Below, one piece after another: positions 1 through 5,613 of a stretch of 6,435 bases of DNA; the first letter of the stretch is position 1, and every line of letters begins with the position of its first letter. Source of the stretch: Candidatus Magasanikbacteria bacterium RIFCSPHIGHO2_02_FULL_50_9b. Its GTDB lineage: Bacteria; Patescibacteriota; Patescibacteriia; Magasanikbacterales; 2-02-FULL-50-9b. The translations under genes were made by a program, and so were the position numbers. Under the pieces are notes generated by a model, which made no database searches, had not been told where the DNA came from, and saw only the letters and a program-made list of their open reading frames with translations. Location: assembly GCA_001782975.1 (NCBI GenBank), contig MFQD01000021.1, positions 1-6,435 of the forward strand. The letters run 5' to 3'.

Positions 1-1736
1 AAATCGGCGTCTTCCTCATTACCTTCGTGCTCATGGGCAAGTGGCTGGAGATGAGCGCCAAAGGCAAAACCAGCGAGGCCATCAAAAAACTCATGGGTTT
101 GCAGGCAAAAACCGCGCGCGTTCGCCGCGGCGCGGACATACTGGATATTCTAGTGGAGCAGGTCATTCATGGGGACATTGTCATTGTGCGCCCGGGCGAA
201 AAAATTCCGGTTGACGGCATTATCACTAAGGGTTTGTCCGCAGTGGACGAATCCATGATTAGCGGCGAGAGTATTCCGGTGGAAAAAAAAGTTGGCGACC
301 GGGTGGTTGGCGCGACGATCAATAAAAATGGCAGTTTTGAATTTGAGACGACGAATGTCGGTTCGGAGACCATGCTCGCGCAAATTATTCGGCTGATTGA
401 AGATGCTCAAGGTTCAAAAGCGCCAATCCAGGCCTATGCTGATCGCATTTCGGCCTGGTTCGTGCCAGCGGTTATTGGCATCGCTATTCTTACTTTTGTC
501 GTCTGGTATTTTTTCCTTGGCGCAACGCTCAATTTTGCTCTCTTGTCGTTTGTATCCGTCATTGTTATTGCCTGTCCGTGCGCGCTGGGACTGGGCACGC
601 CGACGGCAGTTATGGTTGGTACTGGCAAAGGCGCGGAATACGGGATTCTCATCAAAGGCGGCGAGCCGCTTGAAGCTGCCTCTAAAATTCAGACAGTTGT
701 TTTCGACAAGACGGGGACACTGACCAAGGGTCAACCAGAAGTGACAGATATTATTCCCCTCAATACTGTTGATCAGACGGCATTGTTGTCGATCGCGGGT
801 AGTTTGGAGCAATCATCAGAACATCCACTGGCTGAAAGTATTTACAATCATGCCAAAGAAAAAAAAGTAACAATTCAGACAACGGAACACTTCAAAGCGA
901 TACCAGGTCATGGCGTTGTCGGAACTATCGGCAGTGAAGAATATTATCTTGGCAATCGTAAGCTCACGGGTAATTTAGAATTAAATATCGACAATGCTGA
1001 ACAAGACTTGGTTCGTCTCGAAACAGAAGGGAAAACCGCCATGCTCATTGCGACAAAAACAGCCTTGCTTGGGATCATTGCCGTCGCGGATACGCTCAAA
1101 GATACGTCAGTCGAAGCCGTACAGGCCTTACAAAAAATGAATGTTGTTACTTACATGATCACCGGCGACAACGCCCGCACCGCCCAAGCGATTGCCAAAC
1201 AAGTTGGTATTACGAATGTGCTGGCCGAGGTATTGCCGCAGGATAAAGAAAAGGAAGTGAAAAAATTACAAGACAGCGGCGTAACAGTGGCGATGGTAGG
1301 AGACGGCATTAATGATAGCCCGGCATTGGCCCAGGCCGACGTCGGCATTGCCATGGGCGCCGGCACGGATGTCGCGATGGAGACGGGTGGCATTGTCCTG
1401 GTGAAAAATGATTTACGCGATGTGGTGCACGCGATCGAACTCAGCCGTTCGACCATGGGCAAAGTTAAACAAAACATGTTCTTTGCTTTGTTCTACAACG
1501 TGGTCGGCATCCCGATTGCCGCGCGGGCGCTCATTGGCCTGGGGATTGTGCTTCGACCCGAGCTCGCCGGGCTGGCGATGGCGTTGAGTTCAGTATCAGT
1601 GGTGAGTAATTCGCTTCTCCTCAAAGGCTTCCGTCCGGGCAAACGGAATTATCTCTCTGACTTGGCGCCAGCGCTCATGACAATTATTTTTACGTTGGTT
1701 TTTATCGCGTTCGCCCGAATTAGCGCGCGCTTGTAA
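1..1736 (+). CDS. copA: Copper-translocating P1B-type ATPase, C-terminal part (5' truncated by window)
   Basis: This ATP-driven pump exports Cu(I) across the cytoplasmic membrane. The frame is already open at base 3 (reading IGVFLITFVLMGKWLE), so the GTG at 27 and later ATGs are internal codons. N-terminal metal-binding domain(s) and the first helices are outside the window. Numbering from base 3, the 577 visible residues show the actuator motif SGES (87-90), helices at about 152-173 and 177-198 with the copper-site CPC (191-193), the phosphorylation motif DKTGT (Asp235), the nucleotide-binding SEHP (His274), the hinge GDGINDSP (433-440), YN (498-499) and MALSS (526-530). CPC plus YN and MxxSS is the Cu(I) signature of the P1B-1 class. 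Family members usually end shortly after MxxSS; here about 28 residues follow, forming one more hydrophobic helix (about 553-573). No CsoR site is visible because the gene's start is absent. The family call is near certain; Ag(I) transport is also possible. Confidence 0.96.
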   Translation, partial: IGVFLITFVLMGKWLEMSAKGKTSEAIKKLMGLQAKTARVRRGADILDILVEQVIHGDIVIVRPGEKIPVDGIITKGLSAVDESMISGESIPVEKKVGDRVVGATINKNGSFEFETTNVGSETMLAQIIRLIEDAQGSKAPIQAYADRISAWFVPAVIGIAILTFVVWYFFLGATLNFALLSFVSVIVIACPCALGLGTPTAVMVGTGKGAEYGILIKGGEPLEAASKIQTVVFDKTGTLTKGQPEVTDIIPLNTVDQTALLSIAGSLEQSSEHPLAESIYNHAKEKKVTIQTTEHFKAIPGHGVVGTIGSEEYYLGNRKLTGNLELNIDNAEQDLVRLETEGKTAMLIATKTALLGIIAVADTLKDTSVEAVQALQKMNVVTYMITGDNARTAQAIAKQVGITNVLAEVLPQDKEKEVKKLQDSGVTVAMVGDGINDSPALAQADVGIAMGAGTDVAMETGGIVLVKNDLRDVVHAIELSRSTMGKVKQNMFFALFYNVVGIPIAARALIGLGIVLRPELAGLAMALSSVSVVSNSLLLKGFRPGKRNYLSDLAPALMTIIFTLVFIAFARISARL

Positions 1737-1760
1737 TCTTAATGACTGTGCCTATGATAG

Positions 1761-1766
1761 TATAAT
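1761..1766 (+). promoter_or_regulatory. Candidate -10 box upstream of the dsbA-like gene
   Basis: A perfect TATAAT hexamer lies in the AT-rich gap between copA and the next gene, 50 bases before the chosen ATG at 1817. This would give an untranslated leader of roughly 44 bases. No convincing -35 hexamer sits 16-18 bases upstream (CTTAAT is at 1738-1743), so it is a weak call from sequence alone. No terminator-like hairpin separates it from copA, so read-through from copA is also possible. Confidence 0.4.
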
Positions 1767-1816
1767 TTTTATTCGTTATTTATTTGTTAATTATTTCTTT
1801 ATTTCAATTACGTTAT

Positions 1817-2647
1817 ATGACTCACACGCCAACTCATCTCAACGATCCAGACTTTGACCAGCCAACAGCTCCGTCAAGGAGCGCCGAGCAATCATCATTT
1901 CTTGGGCAACTGCCACCCAAGGTCGTATTTATTGGCGGCATGCTTGGCAGTCTTATGGTGCTTTTCACCATTGGGTTCTTCATTCTTCTTTGGATCCTTC
2001 TCAAAGGGAACAGCTTTAGCATAGCCAAGTCAGCTCCTGTACCTGTGGTCAATCAAGGAGCGCCAAGCGCTGCCAACCCCCAGGCCCAAGCGCCGACCGG
2101 TCCAGTACCGCCGGTTACCAAAGCGGATCATGTTCGGGGGAGTGGAGATATTACGTTCATTGAATACTCGGATATCGAGTGTCCGTTTTGTAAACGTTTT
2201 CATCCAACCATGCTCCAGGTCATGAATGAGTACAAAGGCAAAGTGAAATGGGTTTATCGTCATTTTCCACTCTCTTTCCACGCCAACGCCCAAAAAGAAG
2301 CCGAGGCAACTGACTGTGTGGCTGAACTCGGTGGCAATGATGCCTTTTGGAGTTACCTCGACAAACTTTTCGAGCGCACCACGTCAAACGGCACTGGTTT
2401 TGCTCTCGATGCTTTAGTCCCGCTGGCGAAAGAGATTGGTCTCAACGAGACGAAGTTCAAGAACTGCTTGGATAGCGGTAAATACGCGCAACATGTTACC
2501 GACGAAACGAATGCTGGTGCGGCCGCTGGAGTGAATGGCACGCCCGGATCATTCCTCATCGGCAAAGATGGGCAGGCCCAGCTTATCTCTGGCGCGCTCC
2601 CGTATGAGCAAATCAAAGCGGTGATCGAGGCGGAACTCGGTACGTAA
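1817..2647 (+). CDS. Membrane-anchored DsbA-like thiol:disulfide oxidoreductase
   Basis: This is probably an extracytoplasmic thioredoxin-fold protein that makes or rearranges disulfide bonds in exported proteins. It has 276 residues from the ATG at 1817. A TTG 33 bases upstream would add an unremarkable tail, and the ATG gives a better N-terminus; no Shine-Dalgarno is visible for either. The layout is a polar N-terminal tail, one membrane helix (about 35-62), a Pro/Ala/Gln-rich linker (about 68-101), then a thioredoxin_4/DsbA-type domain. The domain carries CPFC (Cys122 and Cys125), followed by KRFHP and RHFPLSFH, and the cis-proline loop GTPG (Pro243). Two further cysteines, in ATDCVAEL and FKNCLDSG, are typical of the BdbD/thioredoxin_4 group and could form a second disulfide. 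The type with N-terminal anchor and linker is common in Patescibacteria (recalled, not searched). Its substrates are unknown; the neighbouring exported proteins are plausible candidates. Confidence 0.92.
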   Translation: MTHTPTHLNDPDFDQPTAPSRSAEQSSFLGQLPPKVVFIGGMLGSLMVLFTIGFFILLWILLKGNSFSIAKSAPVPVVNQGAPSAANPQAQAPTGPVPPVTKADHVRGSGDITFIEYSDIECPFCKRFHPTMLQVMNEYKGKVKWVYRHFPLSFHANAQKEAEATDCVAELGGNDAFWSYLDKLFERTTSNGTGFALDALVPLAKEIGLNETKFKNCLDSGKYAQHVTDETNAGAAAGVNGTPGSFLIGKDGQAQLISGALPYEQIKAVIEAELGT

Positions 2648-2677
2648 TACTCTATCGGGCGTCATCACACAGATAGC

Positions 2678-3118
2678 ATGAGACACCGTCTCTTCCAATC
2701 TTGGCTTCTCCCCATTGGCTTGACCACTCTGCTCTTCCTTGGGTATCTGGTTGCGGGATTAAACCATGAAGAAAGCGCCGAACAATATTTGAAAGGCCTC
2801 ACCTTGCTTCAGCATTTTGGCATTCATTTTGTCACCGGCGTTTTCTTCGGTCTTCTATTCATCATTGGGTACCGTATCTTCCAACAGAAACGGGCCTACG
2901 AGCCAGTGGTGTTGTTTATTACGATAGCCTTGTCTCATTGGCCTGATATTCGATTCGCCTACCGAAAACTGCCTCACGATCCGTGGGAGATTATTTTTCT
3001 ACTGCATACGGTGGTAGATGAGGTTCGTGTGCTCTTCTGGGTATTGTTGGTTATCGATATTGTGCTAGCTACTCTTTATTTTAGGCTCTTAAAAATATTT
3101 CCGCATCAACAAATTTAG
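2678..3118 (+). CDS. His-rich four-helix integral membrane protein, function unknown
   Basis: I do not recognise a family. The 146-residue product starts at an ATG 30 bases after the dsbA-like stop, with no clear Shine-Dalgarno. Hydrophobic segments fall at about 9-28, 50-65, 77-90 and 117-137. Histidines and acids cluster near the helix ends: His46 and His50 (HFGIH), His87 and Asp90 (SHWPD), His100 and Asp101 (PHDP), His110 and Asp114 (HTVVDE). Such H-x(2,3)-H/D spacing in a small membrane protein is compatible with a metal site. SHxPD faintly resembles motifs in membrane-bound metal-dependent hydrolases of the YdjM/DUF457 kind, but the length and remaining motifs do not let me assign it there. 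Being co-directional between a thiol oxidoreductase and DUF3105/lgt suggests an envelope role. The coding call is strong and the function open. Confidence 0.82.
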   Translation: MRHRLFQSWLLPIGLTTLLFLGYLVAGLNHEESAEQYLKGLTLLQHFGIHFVTGVFFGLLFIIGYRIFQQKRAYEPVVLFITIALSHWPDIRFAYRKLPHDPWEIIFLLHTVVDEVRVLFWVLLVIDIVLATLYFRLLKIFPHQQI

Positions 3119-3148
3119 TTGCATAATAAAGCAATATATAACTTCTCT

Positions 3149-3673
3149 ATGACACATCAACACTCATCAAACAGATTAACAGGGTGGCTCGTCATCCTTC
3201 TTCCCGCAGCTCTTGTTGTCATCCTTATTGTCTGGGCGGCTACTCGTCCGCGGCCAGGCGAATCAGTCGCAAATCAGGGGAACCGACATCTCACCTCTCC
3301 AACTGAGGCCCATGATCCGTACAATTCCAAGCCGCCCACTTCTGGCCCGCATACCGGCAAAGCGCCGTGGGGCACAACGGACACGCAAATTCCTGATGAA
3401 ATTCAGGTTCATAATTTGGAAGATGGCGGGGTGATTGTGCATTATGATCCTGCTCAAGTTGCGACAAGTACGGTCGACCAATTGACAGGTATTGTACAAC
3501 CGCTCTATGTCAAAGGACGCCGCGTCATCCTCGAACCGTACGCCGGCCTCGAAACGCCGATTGTTCTTACCGCCTGGACACGAATGGAAAAGTTGCCGAC
3601 CCTCGATGAGGAAAAAATCAAGCAATTCATTACTGCCTACGAGGGCACTGATCACCATGTGCGTGGAGCGTAA
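3149..3673 (+). CDS. Membrane-anchored DUF3105 family protein
   Basis: This is an uncharacterised bacterial family found outside the cytoplasmic membrane; no biochemical role is established that I know of. The ATG at 3149 gives 174 residues. A TTG at 3119 would add ten residues, but the ATG is preferred because the helix is then properly near the N-terminus. There is a single membrane anchor at about 10-31, then an extracytoplasmic DUF3105 domain with its recognisable blocks: GNRHL (about 44-48), PYNSKPPTSGPH (57-68), VHNLEDGGVIVHYDP (87-101), and PIVLTAWTRM (137-146) near the end. The family block usually reads HNLEHGGV as I recall it, so the Asp at position 91 in place of His would be a departure. 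The stop is 2 bases before the lgt ATG, so the two genes are almost certainly co-transcribed. DUF3105 proteins often sit beside exported or lipid-linked functions. Confidence 0.88.
   Translation: MTHQHSSNRLTGWLVILLPAALVVILIVWAATRPRPGESVANQGNRHLTSPTEAHDPYNSKPPTSGPHTGKAPWGTTDTQIPDEIQVHNLEDGGVIVHYDPAQVATSTVDQLTGIVQPLYVKGRRVILEPYAGLETPIVLTAWTRMEKLPTLDEEKIKQFITAYEGTDHHVRGA
3665..3668 (+). promoter_or_regulatory. Shine-Dalgarno-like GGAG for lgt
   Basis: GGAG inside the last codons of the DUF3105 gene sits 7 bases before the ATG at 3676. It is the clearest ribosome-binding-site match in the window; the other starts have weak or no matches. It supports the 3676 start and coupling to the upstream gene. 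Confidence 0.55.
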
Positions 3674-3675
3674 GT

Positions 3676-4452
3676 ATGATCCGTTTTACTTCCATTCCTT
3701 CTCTTTCGATTGGCCCACTAGACATCTCAACCCATGCGCTCATGATGGCGCTTGGGATTGTGATTGCGTATATGTTTGCTCGTCAAGAAGCCAAACGACA
3801 CCATCTGTCGCTCGATCTCATGGACGGACTTGTCAATTGGGCGGCGGTTGGCGGCATTATCGGAGCGAGGCTATGGTATGTGCTTCTTAACCCAGGGTAT
3901 TATCAAAACATCATCGATATCTTCAAGCTCTGGGAGGGTGGATTGATTTCATTCGGGGGCGCACTAGGTGGTTTTTTGGGAGTATATCTCTATCTGCGAC
4001 ACAAAAAAGTTGACTGGATACTCTATGCTGATCTCCTGGCTCCATACACGCTGCTCGGCTGGGGCATTGGTCGGATTGGCGATTTTCTGGCGTGGGAAGA
4101 AATTGGCACAATAACAACACTGCCATGGGGAGTGGATGCTGGATTTGGCGTGGCGCGGCATCCGGTGCAACTCTATACACTCATGACATTGACGATCGGG
4201 TTTCTTATCAGCCAACGACTCAAAAAAACAAAAAGAGCGGCAATGCCTGGCTTCGTCTTTATGCTTGCTGGTGTCTATTATTTTACCGAGCGCTTTTTTA
4301 TGGAATTTTTCCGTGATGATGTTTATGGCGCTGCTGAGCTTGTGAGCTATCGCTATTTTGCACAGGCAACTAGTATTGTATTCATAATTCTCCTGATTGT
4401 TTGGTTTCAGTTTCAAAAAAGAAAAATTGCCTATGACAAAAATACGAAATAG
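3676..4452 (+). CDS. lgt: Prolipoprotein diacylglyceryl transferase
   Basis: Lgt transfers the diacylglyceryl group of phosphatidylglycerol to the lipobox cysteine of prolipoproteins in the cytoplasmic membrane, the first step of lipoprotein maturation. The product has 258 residues, slightly short for the family (about 260-290), with about seven hydrophobic helices. Visible landmarks are the first helix with SIGPLDISTHALMMALG, GGIIGARLWYV (59-69), WEGGLISFGGALGG (86-99), the Lgt signature region GRIGDFLAWEEIG (132-144), RHPVQLY (161-167) and ERFFMEFFR (205-213). The E. coli signature reads GRIGNFINGELWG; aligned ungapped, Arg133, Glu141 and Gly144 are kept but Asp136 replaces the essential Asn146. 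Phe93 aligns with E. coli His103, a position that varies between phyla. Its last 20 bases overlap the next gene. The divergent signature fits a deep-branching lineage; identity as Lgt is still strong. Confidence 0.93.
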   Translation: MIRFTSIPSLSIGPLDISTHALMMALGIVIAYMFARQEAKRHHLSLDLMDGLVNWAAVGGIIGARLWYVLLNPGYYQNIIDIFKLWEGGLISFGGALGGFLGVYLYLRHKKVDWILYADLLAPYTLLGWGIGRIGDFLAWEEIGTITTLPWGVDAGFGVARHPVQLYTLMTLTIGFLISQRLKKTKRAAMPGFVFMLAGVYYFTERFFMEFFRDDVYGAAELVSYRYFAQATSIVFIILLIVWFQFQKRKIAYDKNTK

Positions 4453-4990
4453 TATTGCCGTCTGTAAAGAAATATTTGGAAGTTGGCACTATCGCGCACT
4501 CTTTTTCGGAATCACGATCGGCTTTGTGTTATTTCAAATCTGGTTGGCGCACTACTCGATGATTGCTTTTGTTTTCCGAAACGACGTATTTTCCTCAACT
4601 GACAGAGTTGAGGTGCTTTGGAGCGCGGTTGTCACATTCACCACCCTCTTTCCATTCGACGTGAAATTCCTTGCCGTTATCACCACCGTACTGGTCGGGA
4701 TCAACATCACCAGTCTTGTCTACTATCTTCGGCGCCAAACTCGGATATTGCGGAATGTCGGAGGAAGCACGGTTGGCATCCTCGTGAGTATGGTCGGTGT
4801 CGGCTGCTCTGCTTGCGGTTCGGTGATCTTGTCCTCGCTTATCGGTTTTGGCGCCGCCACGCGCCTCCTGACATTTCTGCCTCTCAATGGAAAAGAATTT
4901 AACCTCCTTGCCATTGGCGTTCTTGCGTTTTCAACCTACTGGATCATGAAAAAAATTGTTGATCCTCGCGCGTGCCATGTGAAGGTATAA
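4433..4990 (+). CDS. Four-helix membrane protein with CSAC motif, function unknown
   Basis: I do not recognise a named family. The start is the ATG at 4433, which overlaps the end of lgt by 20 bases; an earlier in-frame TTG at 4397 lies deeper in lgt and is less likely. The product has 185 residues. Hydrophobic segments lie at about 22-42, 60-100 (probably one or two helices), 112-138 and 155-172. The third contains a Gly-rich stretch with Cys125 and Cys128 (GVGCSACGSVILSSLIGFG), so the CxxC pair is in or at the edge of the membrane. The C-terminal tail has another Cys and His (ACHVKV). A CxxC at this place could be redox-active, as in VKOR/DsbB/DsbD-like proteins, or could bind a soft metal such as Cu(I). 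The lgt overlap points to translational coupling, and the csoR promoter begins just downstream. Coding is well supported; function is a guess. Confidence 0.84.
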   Translation: MTKIRNSIAVCKEIFGSWHYRALFFGITIGFVLFQIWLAHYSMIAFVFRNDVFSSTDRVEVLWSAVVTFTTLFPFDVKFLAVITTVLVGINITSLVYYLRRQTRILRNVGGSTVGILVSMVGVGCSACGSVILSSLIGFGAATRLLTFLPLNGKEFNLLAIGVLAFSTYWIMKKIVDPRACHVKV

Positions 4991-5016
4991 GCAGGAAAGG
5001 TTATACACGGCTGCAG

Positions 5017-5045
5017 TTGACTAACATACCCCCAAGGGGTATATT
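5017..5045 (+). promoter_or_regulatory. csoR promoter (-35 TTGACT, -10 TATATT)
   Basis: A sigma-70-type promoter is directly visible: TTGACT at 5017-5022, a 17-base spacer, then TATATT at 5040-5045. Transcription would start about seven bases later, near 5052, while the csoR ATG is at 5054. The message is therefore predicted to be leaderless or nearly so, in agreement with the lack of a Shine-Dalgarno. The spacer holds the dyad described separately, so repressor binding would block RNA polymerase directly. Confidence 0.85.
5026..5042 (+). promoter_or_regulatory. CsoR operator (copper box), 17-bp dyad
   Basis: ATACCCC (5026-5032), a CAA spacer and GGGGTAT (5036-5042) form a perfect 7-bp inverted repeat. 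CsoR-type repressors bind GC-tract dyads of the form TACCC-N-GGGTA, for example at the Bacillus subtilis copZA operator, so the match is close. The site fills the space between -35 and -10 and covers the first bases of the -10. It lies immediately before csoR, which predicts negative autoregulation released by Cu(I). Confidence 0.88.
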
Positions 5046-5053
5046 AGATATAT

Positions 5054-5326
5054 ATGAAAAAAGACATTCAAAAAAAATTGATCAAACGGCTAAAAATTAT
5101 CGAGGGCCAGGTTCGCGGACTACAAAAAATGGTGGAGGCAGGGGAGTATTGCGTGGACATTATTACCCAGGCAAGCGCCGTCAAGAAGGCCGTGTCGAGC
5201 TTTGAAGACGCAATGCTACTCAATCATCTTTCCACCCATGTGGTCGAACAAATGAAATCCGGAGAGCACAAGAAAGCGATTGATGAAGTGATGAAGGTAT
5301 ATACACACTCAAAAAAGGATAACTAA
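5054..5326 (+). CDS. csoR: CsoR-family (DUF156) copper-sensing transcriptional repressor
   Basis: This small all-helical repressor, tetrameric in the family, leaves its operator when it binds Cu(I). It has 90 residues, the usual family length. Conserved features include the helix-1 block IKRLKIIEGQVRGLQKMVE (10-28) and EYCVDIITQASAVKKAV (31-47). The metal-ligand positions are Cys33, His58 and His62, spaced as Cys36-His61-Cys65 in Mycobacterium tuberculosis CsoR, but with His replacing the second Cys. A C-H-H set is known from Thermus thermophilus CsoR, which senses copper and responds to other metals. The N-terminus has no His, unlike Ni/Co-sensing RcnR (H-C-H-H), so copper is the likelier inducer. 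The start is fixed by the promoter 9 bases upstream. The next gene begins 14 bases after the stop, so it heads an operon with the small membrane protein and the multicopper oxidase. Confidence 0.94.
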   Translation: MKKDIQKKLIKRLKIIEGQVRGLQKMVEAGEYCVDIITQASAVKKAVSSFEDAMLLNHLSTHVVEQMKSGEHKKAIDEVMKVYTHSKKDN

Positions 5327-5340
5327 TTTTTCTAAAACCT

Positions 5341-5613
5341 ATGAACAAATTTCATGTCATCGGGCTGGCCAATACCTTTGCTATTATTGATATTGTGCTT
5401 CATCCGTTATTCCACCTATGGGTCAGGGTATCACCCGGCTCCTACGTATGGCTTATGAATCTTTTTGTGGTCGGCCTTCATGTCGAAGTCACGGCATTTG
5501 ATACCAGTGTATTTCATATTATTCTCGGAACCATTATTGAAGCTAGCGTGTTCTGGCTCCTGGGAGCAACTGTCGCATTTTTGTACAATCGATTGAGTCA
5601 AAATCGTGTATGA
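5341..5613 (+). CDS. Small two/three-helix membrane protein, DUF5676-like, copper-operon associated
   Basis: The 90-residue product has hydrophobic stretches at about 7-27, 36-48 and 58-82, and ends with the basic tail LYNRLSQNRV. The final helix plus tail (LLGATVAFLYNRL) recalls the small DUF5676 membrane proteins, which close with a similar AWLYNKL element. That is a recalled resemblance and not a firm assignment. Five histidines occur, at 5, 21, 25, 47 and 59; His21 and His25 (HPLFH) face the end of the first helix, a spacing that would suit a metal site. The gene lies 14 bases after csoR with no visible Shine-Dalgarno. Its TGA stop overlaps the ATG of the multicopper oxidase (ATGA at 5610-5613), which indicates translational coupling. 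Being inside the CsoR-controlled unit it probably helps copper delivery, oxidase assembly or membrane anchoring, but no function is shown. Confidence 0.82.
   Translation: MNKFHVIGLANTFAIIDIVLHPLFHLWVRVSPGSYVWLMNLFVVGLHVEVTAFDTSVFHIILGTIIEASVFWLLGATVAFLYNRLSQNRV

Noticed and set aside
397..723. Alternative-frame + strand reading frame of 108 codons inside copA.
   Set aside because: It overlaps the CPC and DKTGT coding region of copA, which is unambiguous, and its translation has no recognisable features.
1784..1816. Upstream TTG start for the dsbA-like gene (and similar TTG starts at 3119 and 4397).
   Set aside because: Each would add only 10-12 residues, a tail with no recognisable features, and an ATG lies downstream in a better position relative to the membrane helix; no ribosome binding site supports the TTG codons.
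3107..3121. Short imperfect dyad CAAC-AAATTTA-GTTG at the end of the 2678-3118 gene.
   Set aside because: Four-bp arms around an AT core are expected by chance, and no promoter or T-run is tied to it.
3122..3140. AT-rich hexamers (CATAAT, TATATA) before the DUF3105 ATG as a promoter.
   Set aside because: No -35 element at a suitable distance; AT-rich sequence alone is not enough, and transcription from upstream is likely.
3964..4416. An open reading frame of 150 codons on the minus strand opposite lgt, plus similar antisense frames opposite copA, dsbA-like, DUF3105 and the multicopper oxidase.
   Set aside because: Each lies fully opposite a gene with strong family motifs, and the translations look low-complexity or Cys/Arg/His-rich without recognisable domains. 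They are shadows of codon usage on the other strand.
4991..5014. Possible hairpin GCAG...CTGC after the CSAC membrane protein gene as a terminator.
   Set aside because: Only a 4-bp stem with a 16-base loop and no following T-run; not a credible intrinsic terminator.
5611..5613. TGA recoding (as in Gracilibacteria or Absconditabacteria).
   Set aside because: The TGA coincides with an ATGA stop-start overlap, reading through it reaches a TAA after only a few codons, and no other in-frame TGA occurs inside the recognised proteins.
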